Positions 26,002-34,423 of a DNA stretch of 63,671 bases are shown piece by piece (position 1 is the first letter of the stretch; every line of letters begins with the position of its first letter). The translations under genes were made by a program, and so were the position numbers. Source of the stretch: Leptospira sp. GTDB taxonomy: Bacteria > Spirochaetota > Leptospiria > Leptospirales > Leptospiraceae. The stretch covers positions 1 through 63,671 of the forward strand of contig JAPZRK010000071.1 of assembly GCA_027531445.1 (NCBI GenBank), written 5' to 3'. The notes under the pieces are model-generated. The model did no database searches. It was not told where the DNA came from and was given only the letters and a program-made list of their open reading frames with translations.

Positions 26002-26468
26002 TCCTTCACTTCTGCAACAAGCTCAAGTTCAACGACAGCGTCCAAAGGTAAAGAACTTACTCCAATGGCAAATCTCGCATGTTTCCCTTTTTCGCCAAAA
26101 GTATGAACCAGTAACTCCGACGCTCCATTGGCAACTAAGTGTTGTTCGGTAAAGCTAAAGTGTGATGCGACATAGACACCAAGTTTGACAATCTTTGAGA
26201 TCTTATCCAAACTATCCGTATGTAAAAGTAGCGATGCCAATGCATTCAAACAGCAGATTTTTGCTTGGCTCTGAGCTATCGAAAGCGAAATCGATTCTCC
26301 CACCTTTCCCGTGTATGAGAGTTTCCCTTCCTGCAGCGGTAATTGACCAGAAGTAAAAATTAAGTTCCCAACACGTTGGGAAGGTAAATAGAGAGCAACC
26401 GGTTGGGGGGTAGCCGGCAAAGTGAAACCGATCTCTTTCAAACGATCTTCAGGAGTCATAAGGAGCAT
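25998..26468 (-). CDS. ridA: RidA-family protein
   Basis: A 156-residue member of the RidA/YjgF/UK114 family, longer than the usual 130 because of an N-terminal helix (MTPEDRLKEIGFTLPATP). RidA hydrolyses reactive enamines and imines released by PLP enzymes. The blocks VGNLIFTSGQLPLQEGKLSYTGKVG and ARFAIGVSSLPLDAVVELELVAEV match the family, though the catalytic arginine usually found in '.R.avev..Lp..a.vEi' is shifted: here ARFAIGVSSLPLDA keeps R. This branch (YjgF-like 'RutC' subgroup) is common in spirochaetes. Two ATGs in frame (26468 and 26459) are possible. The symbol is used in the family sense. Confidence 0.88.
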   Translation of the reverse strand: MLLMTPEDRLKEIGFTLPATPQPVALYLPSQRVGNLIFTSGQLPLQEGKLSYTGKVGESISLSIAQSQAKICCLNALASLLLHTDSLDKISKIVKLGVYVASHFSFTEQHLVANGASELLVHTFGEKGKHARFAIGVSSLPLDAVVELELVAEVKD

Positions 26469-26533
26469 TTTTTTTCACAATCGTTGCCAGGAAATTCATA
26501 TTTAGAAACTTTTTTTATATTTTTTCTTGACGA

Positions 26534-26560
26534 ATGGCAGTCTATAGGTTAGAGTGCTAA
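26534..26560 (+). promoter_or_regulatory. CIRCE-like operator 1 upstream of hsp20
   Basis: The half-site GAGTGCTAA (26552-26560) is identical to the right arm of the HrcA operator CIRCE. Nine bases upstream of it, exactly the CIRCE spacing, ATGGCAGTC (26534-26542) matches 6 of 9 bases of the left arm consensus TTAGCACTC. A TTGACG at 26527-26532 could be the -35 box, so the operator would sit on the promoter. Confidence 0.7.
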
Positions 26561-26565
26561 ACATA

Positions 26566-26592
26566 TTGGCATTAAGACAGCTAGAGTGCTAA
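26566..26592 (+). promoter_or_regulatory. CIRCE-like operator 2 upstream of hsp20
   Basis: A second perfect right arm GAGTGCTAA (26584-26592) has TTGGCATTA (26566-26574) nine bases upstream, 6 of 9 to the CIRCE left arm. It lies 32 bases, about three helical turns, after operator 1, and both left arms share TGGCA. It ends just before the GGAG ribosome site of hsp20. Confidence 0.7.
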
Positions 26593-26605
26593 AAGGAGAG
26601 AAAGC

Positions 26606-27049
26606 ATGTTATTTCGAATACTAGACAACCCCAACCGTCAGAATCCGTTTTGGAGAGACTTTGACAGATTCAATGACGAAATTACGAAGTCGATTTTGGA
26701 TGCACAATTTGGAAATCTACGAAGTTTCCCTCCTGTGAATGTGTTTTCTAAGGAAGATGAGGTTTTGGTTTCTGCCTTACTTCCCGGAATGGATACTGAT
26801 CAGATCGATATTTCTGTAAAGGACCATCTGCTTACGATTCATGGTCGGAAGTCTTCAGAACAGCTTGCAGAAGGGACTGAAGTCCATAGACGTGAGATTT
26901 TTTCAGGCGATTTTTCTCGAACCATCGAACTTCCATTTCGTGTGAACCAGGATCAAGTCACTGCAAAATACACAAATGGCGTTCTAAATATCCATCTTCC
27001 TCGAAGAGAAGAAGACAAACCAAAAAAAATATCAATCCATTTCGAATAA
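26606..27049 (+). CDS. Small heat-shock protein Hsp20 (first of pair)
   Basis: A 147-residue Hsp20/alpha-crystallin chaperone that holds unfolding proteins. GGAG precedes the ATG. The alpha-crystallin domain (about 45-140) shows FPPVNVFSKEDEVLVSALLPG, ISVKDHLLTIHGRKSSEQ, FSRTIELPFRVNQDQVTAKY and the closing TNGVLNIHLPRREE. The C-terminal KKISIHFE holds a residue pattern close to the I-x-I anchoring motif. The gene lies directly behind two CIRCE-like operators, so HrcA control is likely. A second Hsp20 follows after 10 bases. Confidence 0.95.
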   Translation: MLFRILDNPNRQNPFWRDFDRFNDEITKSILDAQFGNLRSFPPVNVFSKEDEVLVSALLPGMDTDQIDISVKDHLLTIHGRKSSEQLAEGTEVHRREIFSGDFSRTIELPFRVNQDQVTAKYTNGVLNIHLPRREEDKPKKISIHFE

Positions 27050-27059
27050 GGAGAGCGTT

Positions 27060-27455
27060 ATGAATACCACAACAAACGAGTTAAAAGTAAACGAACAATC
27101 TGCCCGAACTCAGAACGAGAAAGGGGAAACAAAAGTCTATTCACCTAATGTGAATATCTTTGAATCAAAAGATCACCTCAAACTTGTTTTAGAGATGCCA
27201 GGAGTCGACCAATCTTCTGTTCAATTGAACGTAGAAAAAGATGTTCTATCAATAGAAGCAAGATTTGATTTAGATTTTTCAAATCTAGGCAAACCTGGAT
27301 TAGTTGAATTTCGTGGAGGGATTTACGAGAGAAAATTCACTCTGGGCAAGGCCGTTGATGCGGAGCAAGCTTCTGCAAAAATGAAAAACGGTATGTTAGA
27401 ACTGACATTGCCGAAAGTAGAGCCCAAAAAAACAAAGATAGAAATTCAATCCTAA
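27060..27455 (+). CDS. Small heat-shock protein Hsp20 (second of pair)
   Basis: A 131-residue Hsp20 with a clear GGAG ribosome site. It has a short disordered start, then the alpha-crystallin domain (about 30-125): VYSPNVNIFESKDHLKLVLE, MPGVDQSSVQLNVEKDVLSI, EFRGGIYERKFTLGKAVDAE and MKNGMLELTLPKVEPKK. The end KTKIEIQS carries an I-x-I-like motif. The two paralogues are a conserved pair in Leptospira, probably forming mixed or sequential oligomers. It is cotranscribed with its neighbour, and a strong terminator stands behind it. Confidence 0.95.
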   Translation: MNTTTNELKVNEQSARTQNEKGETKVYSPNVNIFESKDHLKLVLEMPGVDQSSVQLNVEKDVLSIEARFDLDFSNLGKPGLVEFRGGIYERKFTLGKAVDAEQASAKMKNGMLELTLPKVEPKKTKIEIQS

Positions 27456-27469
27456 GACAATTTATCACT

Positions 27470-27502
27470 ATACCCGAGACAGTGTCTCGGGTATTTTATT
27501 TT
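27470..27502 (+). terminator. Rho-independent terminator of the hsp20 operon
   Basis: A perfect 11-base-pair stem, ATACCCGAGAC (27470-27480) with GTCTCGGGTAT (27484-27494), with a 3-base loop AGT, then TTTATTTT. It ends the two-gene heat-shock unit, and its T-rich tail overlaps the stop codon of the convergent hisC. Confidence 0.93.
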
Positions 27503-28578
27503 AAGATGGTTTGTAACTCTTGAAGCAATATATTATTTTCTGATTCCGAACCAATCGAAATTCTAACATAATCTTTAGAGATCCCTTTTGAAAAATACCG
27601 AACTAGTACATTTTTGGCCTTTAAAGACTGGTAGATCCACTCCGGGCTGATTCCCGATTTTGGCTTACAAAAAATAAAATTGGCTGAGCTTTCTGGAATA
27701 AAGAAATCCATTTCCCTTAGTGCATTTGTTAGGCGATTCCTTTCTGATATGACTTGACCAATTTTTTCTTGGAAATAGCCGATATCTTCAAAAGCACATA
27801 GTGCGATCTCCTGTTCCAGCAGACCTACATTATATGAATCTTTGAGCGTTTGGATCATTTGAATCAAACTTTCTTCGCCAATTAAAAAACCGACTCGAAG
27901 TCCCGCCAAAGAATAAGACTTTGAAAATGTGCGAGAGACGAGCAGATTGGGAAAATTTTTGATTTCACTGACTAAACTTGCACTGCTTCCTGCAAAGTCA
28001 ATATAGGCTTCATCGGCGAGTACGAGCCCATTAAATTTTGCAATGAGATCAAGTAAGTCTTCTTTCGGCTCTAGAATTCCTGTTGGCGCATTGGGATGTG
28101 CAAATGCCAATAACTTACCAGGCTGATTTTTTAAACTTTCAAAATCAAAATGTAAATTTTGGAGGAGTGGGATCTTTTTAAATTGTATGTCAGCCATTAA
28201 AGAATCGGTCAGCACTGGATACAATGAATAAGTAGGATCTGGAGCGACCAGGATATCCTTGGGTGCAAGGACTGCTTGGAATAAAAGACGCAGTGCTTCA
28301 TCACTACCATTAGTAACTAAGATTTGTTCTGGATTTAGATGCAGTTGTCTGGCAATACTTTGTCTTAAATTTTGTGCGTTGTAATTTGGATACTTGCGAA
28401 GTAAACCTTTCTCGATGATTTCATCAATTTTTAGTTTGATCTTTGGCGATGGGGGATATGGATTTTCATTGGTATTGAGTTTGATGACCACCTCACCAAT
28501 ATTTGGTTGTTCCCCTGGAGTGTAAGGGATAAGTGAATCGAGCTCAGTTCTTAAAAATCGGTTGTTTGGAGATTTCAT
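27496..28578 (-). CDS. hisC: Histidinol-phosphate aminotransferase
   Basis: A 360-residue PLP aminotransferase of histidine synthesis, converting imidazole-acetol phosphate to histidinol phosphate. The N-terminus has LDSLIPYTPG and KLNTNENPYPPSP, typical of HisC. The PLP site shows VTNGSDEALRLLF, ADEAYIDF and the lysine in SRTFSKSYSLAGLRVGF. The final arginine block is YVRISIGS. HisD, the next pathway step, is encoded in the same window but far away, so the his genes are dispersed. HisC is directly downstream of leuA with 1 base between, in the same orientation. Confidence 0.94.
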   Translation of the reverse strand: MKSPNNRFLRTELDSLIPYTPGEQPNIGEVVIKLNTNENPYPPSPKIKLKIDEIIEKGLLRKYPNYNAQNLRQSIARQLHLNPEQILVTNGSDEALRLLFQAVLAPKDILVAPDPTYSLYPVLTDSLMADIQFKKIPLLQNLHFDFESLKNQPGKLLAFAHPNAPTGILEPKEDLLDLIAKFNGLVLADEAYIDFAGSSASLVSEIKNFPNLLVSRTFSKSYSLAGLRVGFLIGEESLIQMIQTLKDSYNVGLLEQEIALCAFEDIGYFQEKIGQVISERNRLTNALREMDFFIPESSANFIFCKPKSGISPEWIYQSLKAKNVLVRYFSKGISKDYVRISIGSESENNILLQELQTILK

Positions 28579-28579
28579 C

Positions 28580-30082
28580 TTAAAGGCGATTGATGGCGTC
28601 TATATAAGCAGTTGCACAGGCCTCAATGATATCTGTAGAACTTCCTTTTCCTACAACCCGTTTCCCTTCCAATTCGATAGTGACTGAGGCTTCTGCCATG
28701 GCATCTGTCCCTTCCGTTACTGGAGAGATCACAAGTCGAGAAAGTAGTGGATGAATCCCAGTGATCTGATCAATGGCTTTAAAGATGCTATCAACAGGTC
28801 CGTCTCCTAGGGCTTCTGCAACCTTTTGTTCTTCTTTTACCTTAAGTGTGATTACGGACTTCGGCGTTTTGTCTGTCCCCGTTGACTGTTCAAAACGAAC
28901 CAATTGGTAAATTCCATCCACTTGTGTTTTGCGTGTTTCGGATTGAAACAAAGCTGAAATGTCTTCATCAAACACTTCCTTTTTTTTATCTGCAATTTCT
29001 AAAAACCTTTGGTAGGCATTATCTAAGTCTTCCGGTTTAGGATCAAAGCCGAGTCGAATGATCCGATCTTTAAATCCAGCCCTTCCCGAATGCCTGCCCA
29101 AAACCATACGATTTGATTTGAGTCCAACAGATTCAGGTGTCATGATTTCATATGTCTGCCTGTTTTTGATGACGCCATCTTGGTGGATTCCTGACTCGTG
29201 AGCAAAGGCATTTGCTCCGACAATCGCTTTGTTAGGTTGAACGACCATACCTGTAATCGTTTTCACAAGATAAGAAGCTCGAGTGATGAGAGTTGTATCG
29301 ATATTTGTCTCAACTCCAAATTTATCTTTGCGAGTTCTGAGTGCCATGACTACTTCTTCCATAGCAGTATTACCCGCTCGCTCTCCAATGCCGTTTACTG
29401 TGCATTCAATCTGCCTGCCGCCTGCAAGGACGGTGGCAAGCGAATTAGCAACGGCAAGTCCAAGATCGTTATGACAATGGGCAGAAAAAACCACCTTATC
29501 GGCTCCTGCGACTTTTGTTTTTAAAAATTGAAATAATTCAAAGTATTCCTGTGGTGTCGTATAACCAACAGTATCCGGGATATTAATGGTTGTTGCACCT
29601 TCTTCAATTACGGCTTCAACTAGCTCACGTAAAAATTCCCAATCAGATCGAGTTGCATCTTCAGGTGAAAATTCGACATCTTCTACAAAGCTTCTTGCCA
29701 TTTTAACGGCTTCTTTTGCCATAACCAGCACTTCGGAAGGAGTTTTACCTAACTTGTGTTTCATGTGGATTGGTGAGGATGCAATAAATGTATGAATGCG
29801 TTTGAATTTTGCTGATTGAAGGGCATCACGAGCCGATTCTAGATCTGGGCGTAAGGACCGAGCTAAAGCGCAGATGATCGGACCTTCCACCTCCCTTGCA
29901 ATTCTGGAGACGGCATTGAATTGAACGGGAGAGGAAACCGGAAATCCAGCTTCGATGATGTCGACATTCATCTTGGCAAGATGGAGTGCGATTTCAACTT
30001 TTTCGTCTTCGCTCATCGCCGCACCAGGGCACTGCTCTCCATCTCTAAGTGTTGTATCAAATATTCTTACGTAATCTTCCAT
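28580..30082 (-). CDS. leuA: 2-isopropylmalate synthase
   Basis: A 500-residue LeuA, first enzyme of leucine synthesis. It has VRIFDTTLRDGEQCPGAAMS (metal-binding Asp and substrate Arg), DIIEAGFPVSSP, then SAHCHNDLGLAVANSLA with the metal histidines and CTVNGIGERAGNTAMEEVVMAL. The C-terminal regulatory domain starts near residue 370. I place the start at the ATG at 30082 (MEDYVRIFD); an ATG five codons upstream (30097) is also open. Leptospires use a citramalate route to isoleucine with a related enzyme, but CimA is usually distinguished in other regions; here the leucine enzyme is most likely. It is followed directly by hisC. Confidence 0.93.
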   Translation of the reverse strand: MEDYVRIFDTTLRDGEQCPGAAMSEDEKVEIALHLAKMNVDIIEAGFPVSSPVQFNAVSRIAREVEGPIICALARSLRPDLESARDALQSAKFKRIHTFIASSPIHMKHKLGKTPSEVLVMAKEAVKMARSFVEDVEFSPEDATRSDWEFLRELVEAVIEEGATTINIPDTVGYTTPQEYFELFQFLKTKVAGADKVVFSAHCHNDLGLAVANSLATVLAGGRQIECTVNGIGERAGNTAMEEVVMALRTRKDKFGVETNIDTTLITRASYLVKTITGMVVQPNKAIVGANAFAHESGIHQDGVIKNRQTYEIMTPESVGLKSNRMVLGRHSGRAGFKDRIIRLGFDPKPEDLDNAYQRFLEIADKKKEVFDEDISALFQSETRKTQVDGIYQLVRFEQSTGTDKTPKSVITLKVKEEQKVAEALGDGPVDSIFKAIDQITGIHPLLSRLVISPVTEGTDAMAEASVTIELEGKRVVGKGSSTDIIEACATAYIDAINRL

Positions 30083-30100
30083 CTCATTCCAGATCATACC

Positions 30101-31555
30101 CTAGAAGTCCTTTGTCAAGGAGTTCGGTATCCAGAATCTCTGCTTTGTTTGAGAAGATACGATTTCCCCCTCAGAAATCCCAAGCCTTGATGGGGCAGGT
30201 TGAAAGGCCCCTGTAATCCAAAAATAAGGTTTTCCATGATGGTCGAAGGGATGAGGATTTACCAGATTCTGAGAATAAAATCGGATTTTTTTTTCTGAAT
30301 GGTAATCCGTTTTAAAAGCATTGTTTCCAAATTTAATTCGAATCATTGCCACTACCTGCGCACGTAAGTTCAAATTGAGAGCTGTTCTTTCCTGAATGAC
30401 TGGCTGGAAACAAATGAAAACCAAAGATATAAAAATTAAATTGAATATTGCAATTTGTTCCAAACGTAGCTTATGTGCCCCAAGCCTAACGAGTATGGAA
30501 AGCATACCAAAAAAGAAAGCGAGATAAAAGTAGCCAACCATATAACGGATGGGAAACGGATGCAAATAAACAAATCGTCCTACTACAATCAAAAATAAAA
30601 ATGAAAGGATTCCGTATAAATGGACAAATTGAACCTGTGTGGAGAATGATCTTGATCCAAAAACAAAACTAAGCAAACAAATCAAAAAAGCAATTGAAAA
30701 CCCAAATGAAACCTGGTAGAACCAGAATTTTATGAAATCATAAAGATAGTGAATTAAAACAATCAAGATTTGATATATATTTGTATTGTTCAAATGTTTG
30801 AAGAATATTTCAAAGCTACTCGGAGATCGAAAGAAGAGACTCATCATATAATTAAAAAATTCGCCGAGGATTACGGCCAATAAGAAGAATAAAAAGTATT
30901 TTTGAAATTTCCTATTTCTAAATTGAGAAAGGAGGAATGTGCTGAAATAAATGATAACAAATCGATCAGATGCGTAAATTAGAACCAACGTAGCTAAATG
31001 CAAGAATCGCATACAATGATATTTTAAATTCCGAGTTTGGTCGTTTTGATCTACTTCAATCAGATCTATTTTTTTGATTAAATAGAGAGAGAAAAATAGG
31101 ATATAAATAACCGAGATATGATGACCACTTGTCATTAGATAGACAAATGGATTGATCCGACTTCCATCAAAAAAAAATATTGATCCGAGTAGAGAAAGAA
31201 GCAATAAGGAAAACAGGTTCATCTTAAGTGCAAATCGTTCCCCCCTAAGTATCCTAAGATAAAGAAAGGTAGATAGTTGCAGTAAAATCAGGTTCAATAT
31301 TCCAAAAGCAATGGGCAGGGAAAGATCAGGAACAATGAAAGAAAAAATACACATTGCCACCGCATCTGGGAAAAGATAATTCGAAGGTGGAAGATACCAA
31401 TGTGAAAAATTCCATTGATTAAGGTCGTTTGAAAATAGTGGTAAAAAAAGATTATCGGAATGGTAAAGAGTTTCGTAAATCGCACTATCACCCAATTGTA
31501 TATAAAACAAACAAACAATAAGATAAGATAAAATGATCAGAACTTTTGTTTTCAT
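30101..31555 (-). CDS. Multi-pass membrane protein, possibly GT-C-like
   Basis: Not recognised by a named family. About 484 residues from the ATG at 31555 (a TTG at 31567 is also open). There are about ten or more membrane helices. The layout suggests a GT-C glycosyltransferase: a first helix, then a loop with GDSAIYETLYHSDN and DLNQWNFSHWYLPPSNYLFP (an acidic loop near the first outer turn), then many helices, and a final soluble tail of about 90 residues (IKFGNNAFKTDYHSEKKIRF, HPFDHHGKPYFWITGAF). I see no hallmark catalytic motif to prove it. It is 18 bases upstream of leuA with the same direction, perhaps cotranscribed. Confidence 0.65.
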   Translation of the reverse strand: MKTKVLIILSYLIVCLFYIQLGDSAIYETLYHSDNLFLPLFSNDLNQWNFSHWYLPPSNYLFPDAVAMCIFSFIVPDLSLPIAFGILNLILLQLSTFLYLRILRGERFALKMNLFSLLLLSLLGSIFFFDGSRINPFVYLMTSGHHISVIYILFFSLYLIKKIDLIEVDQNDQTRNLKYHCMRFLHLATLVLIYASDRFVIIYFSTFLLSQFRNRKFQKYFLFFLLAVILGEFFNYMMSLFFRSPSSFEIFFKHLNNTNIYQILIVLIHYLYDFIKFWFYQVSFGFSIAFLICLLSFVFGSRSFSTQVQFVHLYGILSFLFLIVVGRFVYLHPFPIRYMVGYFYLAFFFGMLSILVRLGAHKLRLEQIAIFNLIFISLVFICFQPVIQERTALNLNLRAQVVAMIRIKFGNNAFKTDYHSEKKIRFYSQNLVNPHPFDHHGKPYFWITGAFQPAPSRLGISEGEIVSSQTKQRFWIPNSLTKDF

Positions 31556-31614
31556 GAGCTGAAACAATACTTACAGAAAGGAGATTCTTTGATTCTTTAG
31601 AATGGAAGAAAAAA

Positions 31615-31962
31615 ATGATGAGCGAGTTACAATGTTATGCATACAATCTTCACGGAGGAGATGATACGCGGATCGCGGCCAAGCTTTACCAGTCTTTTTT
31701 AGGTGGATCCTTGTCAACAAGCTCAGAACCTCATTCTGAGTTATTGCTTACAAATGGTCTTCGTATTATCTTTTCAAGACCATCCGAACAATGTCCGGTT
31801 ACTCCCGGAACACTTACGTTGATTGTTGATGATTTGAAGATTAGTTTACCTGCAACGTTTCAAAAAGAAGTTACTCTACCATCCACTATGAATTACTGTT
31901 CGTATCTTGATATATGGGGAAATCGTTTGTGGCTGTATCAAGGGATCAATAAGCCATCATAA
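31615..31962 (+). CDS. Small protein, possibly VOC (glyoxalase-like) fold
   Basis: A 115-residue cytosolic protein opening at an ATG (31615; a second ATG follows at once). GGAAG stands near. The order LYQSFLGG, LLTNGLRIIFSRPSEQ, TPGTLTLIVDDLK and SYLDIWGNRLWLYQ resembles the beta-alpha-beta-beta-beta unit of vicinal-oxygen-chelate proteins, ending in the usual 'DpwGN.l.l'. Only one or two of the metal-binding residues are visible, so enzyme activity is uncertain. Its tail overlaps an open frame leading into the next gene. Confidence 0.6.
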   Translation: MMSELQCYAYNLHGGDDTRIAAKLYQSFLGGSLSTSSEPHSELLLTNGLRIIFSRPSEQCPVTPGTLTLIVDDLKISLPATFQKEVTLPSTMNYCSYLDIWGNRLWLYQGINKPS

Positions 31963-32015
31963 AAAAAAAATATTCCTAAAAAATCCCTATTCGTGTCCTG
32001 CTCTTTTCTGGCAAC

Positions 32016-32028
32016 GTCCCTCAGGGAC
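32016..32028 (+). promoter_or_regulatory. Hairpin holding the ribosome site of the following gene
   Basis: GTCCC-TCA-GGGAC folds into a perfect 5-base-pair hairpin. Its right arm contains AGGGA, the likely ribosome site for the TTG start at 32039. It might mask that site in the mRNA. Confidence 0.35.
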
Positions 32029-32038
32029 AAAACTGATT

Positions 32039-32944
32039 TTGAAGCAACACCAACTCTTCTTTCTAATTTCTTCTTTTTTAGCTTTGTCTTCGTTCATATC
32101 CCTCAATGCTGAGGAGAATGAATCTGTAGCCTCAATTCATGAAAGAAAAGGAAGATGGAATTTACTTTGGGGTTACAATCGGTCTTATTACACACAGAGT
32201 GACATTAACTTTCGCGGACCGGGATATAATTATACTCTTAAAGGCGTAGATGCCAGGGACAAACCGGAGTCTTTTAAAGCAGAAGTCTATTTGAATCCGA
32301 CAAAGTTTGAAATTCCACAATACAATATTAAGGCGAACTATTACTTTTCCGATCACTTATTTTTGTCATTTGGACAAGATCATATGAAATATGTGATCAC
32401 TCAAGGTCAATCGGTCAATTATTCAGGCTATATTGATCCTTTGGTGATTACCAAAAGTCAGTTAGATCCATCGGTTGAAGCACTTATCTTTCTTTATTTA
32501 TTTCCAAATCACGTAAACGAGATGGCTGGTTATCATGGCGGAGAACAAACCATTGCGCTTACACCTGATATTCTGAAATATGAACACACAGATGGATTGA
32601 ATTTACTATTCGCAGATCTGGGTTGGATCGTTCCTCTTTGGACTGCCAAAGATGGTCAAAGTGGATTGAGTCTTGTATCTTCAATTGGTGCTGGAGCAGT
32701 TGTTTGTCGGAGCGACGTTCGTGTTTTTGGAAAGGGCCAAAACAATAACTTCCATTTATCCGGTTATGGTGTGACAGGATACGTGGCGAACCGTTATGAC
32801 TTTAACCGCTCTTTCTTCATTGAACTGGGAGCGAAAGGGGGTTATATTGATTTGATCAATGTATATACTAGTGGTGGATCGAATCGCGCTTCACAAAACT
32901 TCGGATTTATCGAAGTTGTATTTGCAGGTGGTATGTCGATTTAA
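32039..32944 (+). CDS. Outer-membrane beta-barrel candidate
   Basis: Not a named family. I start at the TTG at 32039, since AGGGA lies 11 bases upstream and the product then begins KQHQLFFLISSFLALSSFISLNA, a normal signal peptide cut before EENES; the frame is open further up but overlaps the previous gene. The mature protein, about 278 residues, is strand-like with aromatic belts: RWNLLWGYNRSYYTQSD, FRGPGYNYTLKGVDA, YNIKANYYFSDHLFLSFGQD, SGYGVTGYVANRYDF, NFGFIEVVFAGGMSI. The last strand ends in alternating hydrophobic residues, though the final residue is Ile, not Phe. It is most likely an outer-membrane protein. It meets the next gene tail-to-tail with 2 bases between. Confidence 0.75.
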   Translation: MKQHQLFFLISSFLALSSFISLNAEENESVASIHERKGRWNLLWGYNRSYYTQSDINFRGPGYNYTLKGVDARDKPESFKAEVYLNPTKFEIPQYNIKANYYFSDHLFLSFGQDHMKYVITQGQSVNYSGYIDPLVITKSQLDPSVEALIFLYLFPNHVNEMAGYHGGEQTIALTPDILKYEHTDGLNLLFADLGWIVPLWTAKDGQSGLSLVSSIGAGAVVCRSDVRVFGKGQNNNFHLSGYGVTGYVANRYDFNRSFFIELGAKGGYIDLINVYTSGGSNRASQNFGFIEVVFAGGMSI

Positions 32945-32946
32945 AC

Positions 32947-33708
32947 TTAAGGCTCTAAAAATGTTTTGAGAAGGTCAGGACGATCTGTAATGATCCCATA
33001 TGCTCCTGCTTGTATGATGTTTTCCCAATCTCCTGGTTGGTTAACAGTATAGGGAATAAAAATCAGGTCTAATTCTTCAAGATGTCGAACAAAAGTTTTG
33101 GTAACCGACTTAAAATTTGGTAAGATTAAATCCGGCTCAGAAAGTTCCCAATCTCTTTCGTTCCAGGTCGCGTCGATCAATTGGCCCCGAAGTAAATCTG
33201 GGTTTTCTTTTTTAACCATTTGTAACAAATTTGGGTCGAATGAAGTTATAAAGATTCGATCTTGAACTTTCAATTCTGTTACAAGCATTAATAAAGCCTT
33301 TGCGAGTTGCCACCTGTCCTTGTCAAAGCCAAAGGATTTTACCTCAATGTCGAAGATACATTCATCGGGCAGTCCAAGTAATACTTCTCGTAAAGTGGGA
33401 ACTTTTGCATGGGAAAATTCGGCTGAAAAAAACGAACCAGCATCGTAACTCTGGATTTCCGAAAGAGAGAGATCAGAAACCTTGCCACTTCCTTTAGTGG
33501 TTCGATCGATGGTTTCATCATGAATGACAACTAGCTCTCCTGATCCACACAGCATTGTATCTAATTCAAAGATATGTGTCGACTCGTATGCTTTCCGAAA
33601 AGACTCGAGCGTATTTTCTGGCGCAAGGCCACGAGTTCCTCGGTGTCCAATATTTAAAACCGGTTTTCCGAATAGGTCTCGGAGCTGGCTATTCCTTGGC
33701 TTTCCCAT
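32947..33708 (-). CDS. Glycerophosphodiester phosphodiesterase
   Basis: A 253-residue GDPD-family TIM-barrel enzyme that splits glycerophosphodiesters into glycerol-3-phosphate and an alcohol. The catalytic set is visible: NIGHRGTRGLAPENTLESF (His, Arg, Glu-Asn), FELDTM (Glu-x-Asp), ELVVIHDETIDRTTKGSG (second His-Asp), and FDIEVKS. The end YTVNQPGDWENIIQAGAYG and TDRPDLL is standard. There is no signal peptide, so it is cytosolic. It starts 4 bases after the upstream transporter, and the two probably share a transcript. Lipid-head recycling is the expected role. Confidence 0.94.
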   Translation of the reverse strand: MGKPRNSQLRDLFGKPVLNIGHRGTRGLAPENTLESFRKAYESTHIFELDTMLCGSGELVVIHDETIDRTTKGSGKVSDLSLSEIQSYDAGSFFSAEFSHAKVPTLREVLLGLPDECIFDIEVKSFGFDKDRWQLAKALLMLVTELKVQDRIFITSFDPNLLQMVKKENPDLLRGQLIDATWNERDWELSEPDLILPNFKSVTKTFVRHLEELDLIFIPYTVNQPGDWENIIQAGAYGIITDRPDLLKTFLEP

Positions 33709-33712
33709 TCAG

Positions 33713-34423
33713 TTATCCAACCTGTATTGAAGATTCCAAACCGGGTTCTTCCATGGCGGTTTGCATCATTTCTTTTTTTAGATCAGCACCAAGATAATTG
33801 TCAATGTAGATATGGACCGCATAGAGTAAGGGTGTGATCAGAATAGCAATCGCCATCTTATAAAAAAAGTTTGTATTGGATATGGCTGCCATCGAACTAG
33901 CTGAGTGTGTGTTCCACAAAACAATAAAGATGACTACATACGAGTCGATCAATTGAGATAGAATCGTGGAACCTGTTGCACGTAGCCAAATGTGTTTTCC
34001 TTGTGTTTTTTTTCGGAGAAAATGAAACACTTGGATGTCAATAAATTGACCAATCAGATAAGCAATGATGGAGCCGATGATCACTAGCCCAGAATTCGCA
34101 AATACAGTGTGAAATGAATGATCATCGATAGGAGAACTTGAACTAGCAGGAATTTGAATGTCGATAACAATCAGAACATAAGCAAGACCAATCATGACCA
34201 TACCAATTAGAGTTGTGGCACGAACCACCTTTCTACCGAAATACTCATTTAACAAATCTGTGATGATGAAGGTAATGGGAAACGGAATCACTCCCATAGT
34301 CATCGTAAAACCGAAGACAGTAAATAGTTTACTCCCCGTAAGTTCTGCCATGAGCAGGAAGGTCAAAAAGAGACTAAGGAGAATTGTATATAAGATCACG
34401 GGCTTTTGATTCAAATGTTTCAT
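33713..34423 (-). CDS. Queuosine precursor transporter (YhhQ/VUT family)
   Basis: A 236-residue membrane protein of the VUT/YhhQ family, with about six helices. Family marks are MAELTGSKLFTVFGFTMTMG, PFPITFIITDLLNEYFGRKVVR and the late LWLRATGSTILSQLIDSYVVIF region. E. coli YhhQ imports 7-cyano- and 7-aminomethyl-deazaguanine for queuosine in tRNA. Here the substrate is inferred from the family only. AAAGGA precedes the ATG. I looked for a preQ1 riboswitch in the 153-base upstream gap and did not find a convincing one. The gap is shared with the divergent GH18 gene; I see nothing definite in it. Confidence 0.87.
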   Translation of the reverse strand: MKHLNQKPVILYTILLSLFLTFLLMAELTGSKLFTVFGFTMTMGVIPFPITFIITDLLNEYFGRKVVRATTLIGMVMIGLAYVLIVIDIQIPASSSSPIDDHSFHTVFANSGLVIIGSIIAYLIGQFIDIQVFHFLRKKTQGKHIWLRATGSTILSQLIDSYVVIFIVLWNTHSASSMAAISNTNFFYKMAIAILITPLLYAVHIYIDNYLGADLKKEMMQTAMEEPGLESSIQVG

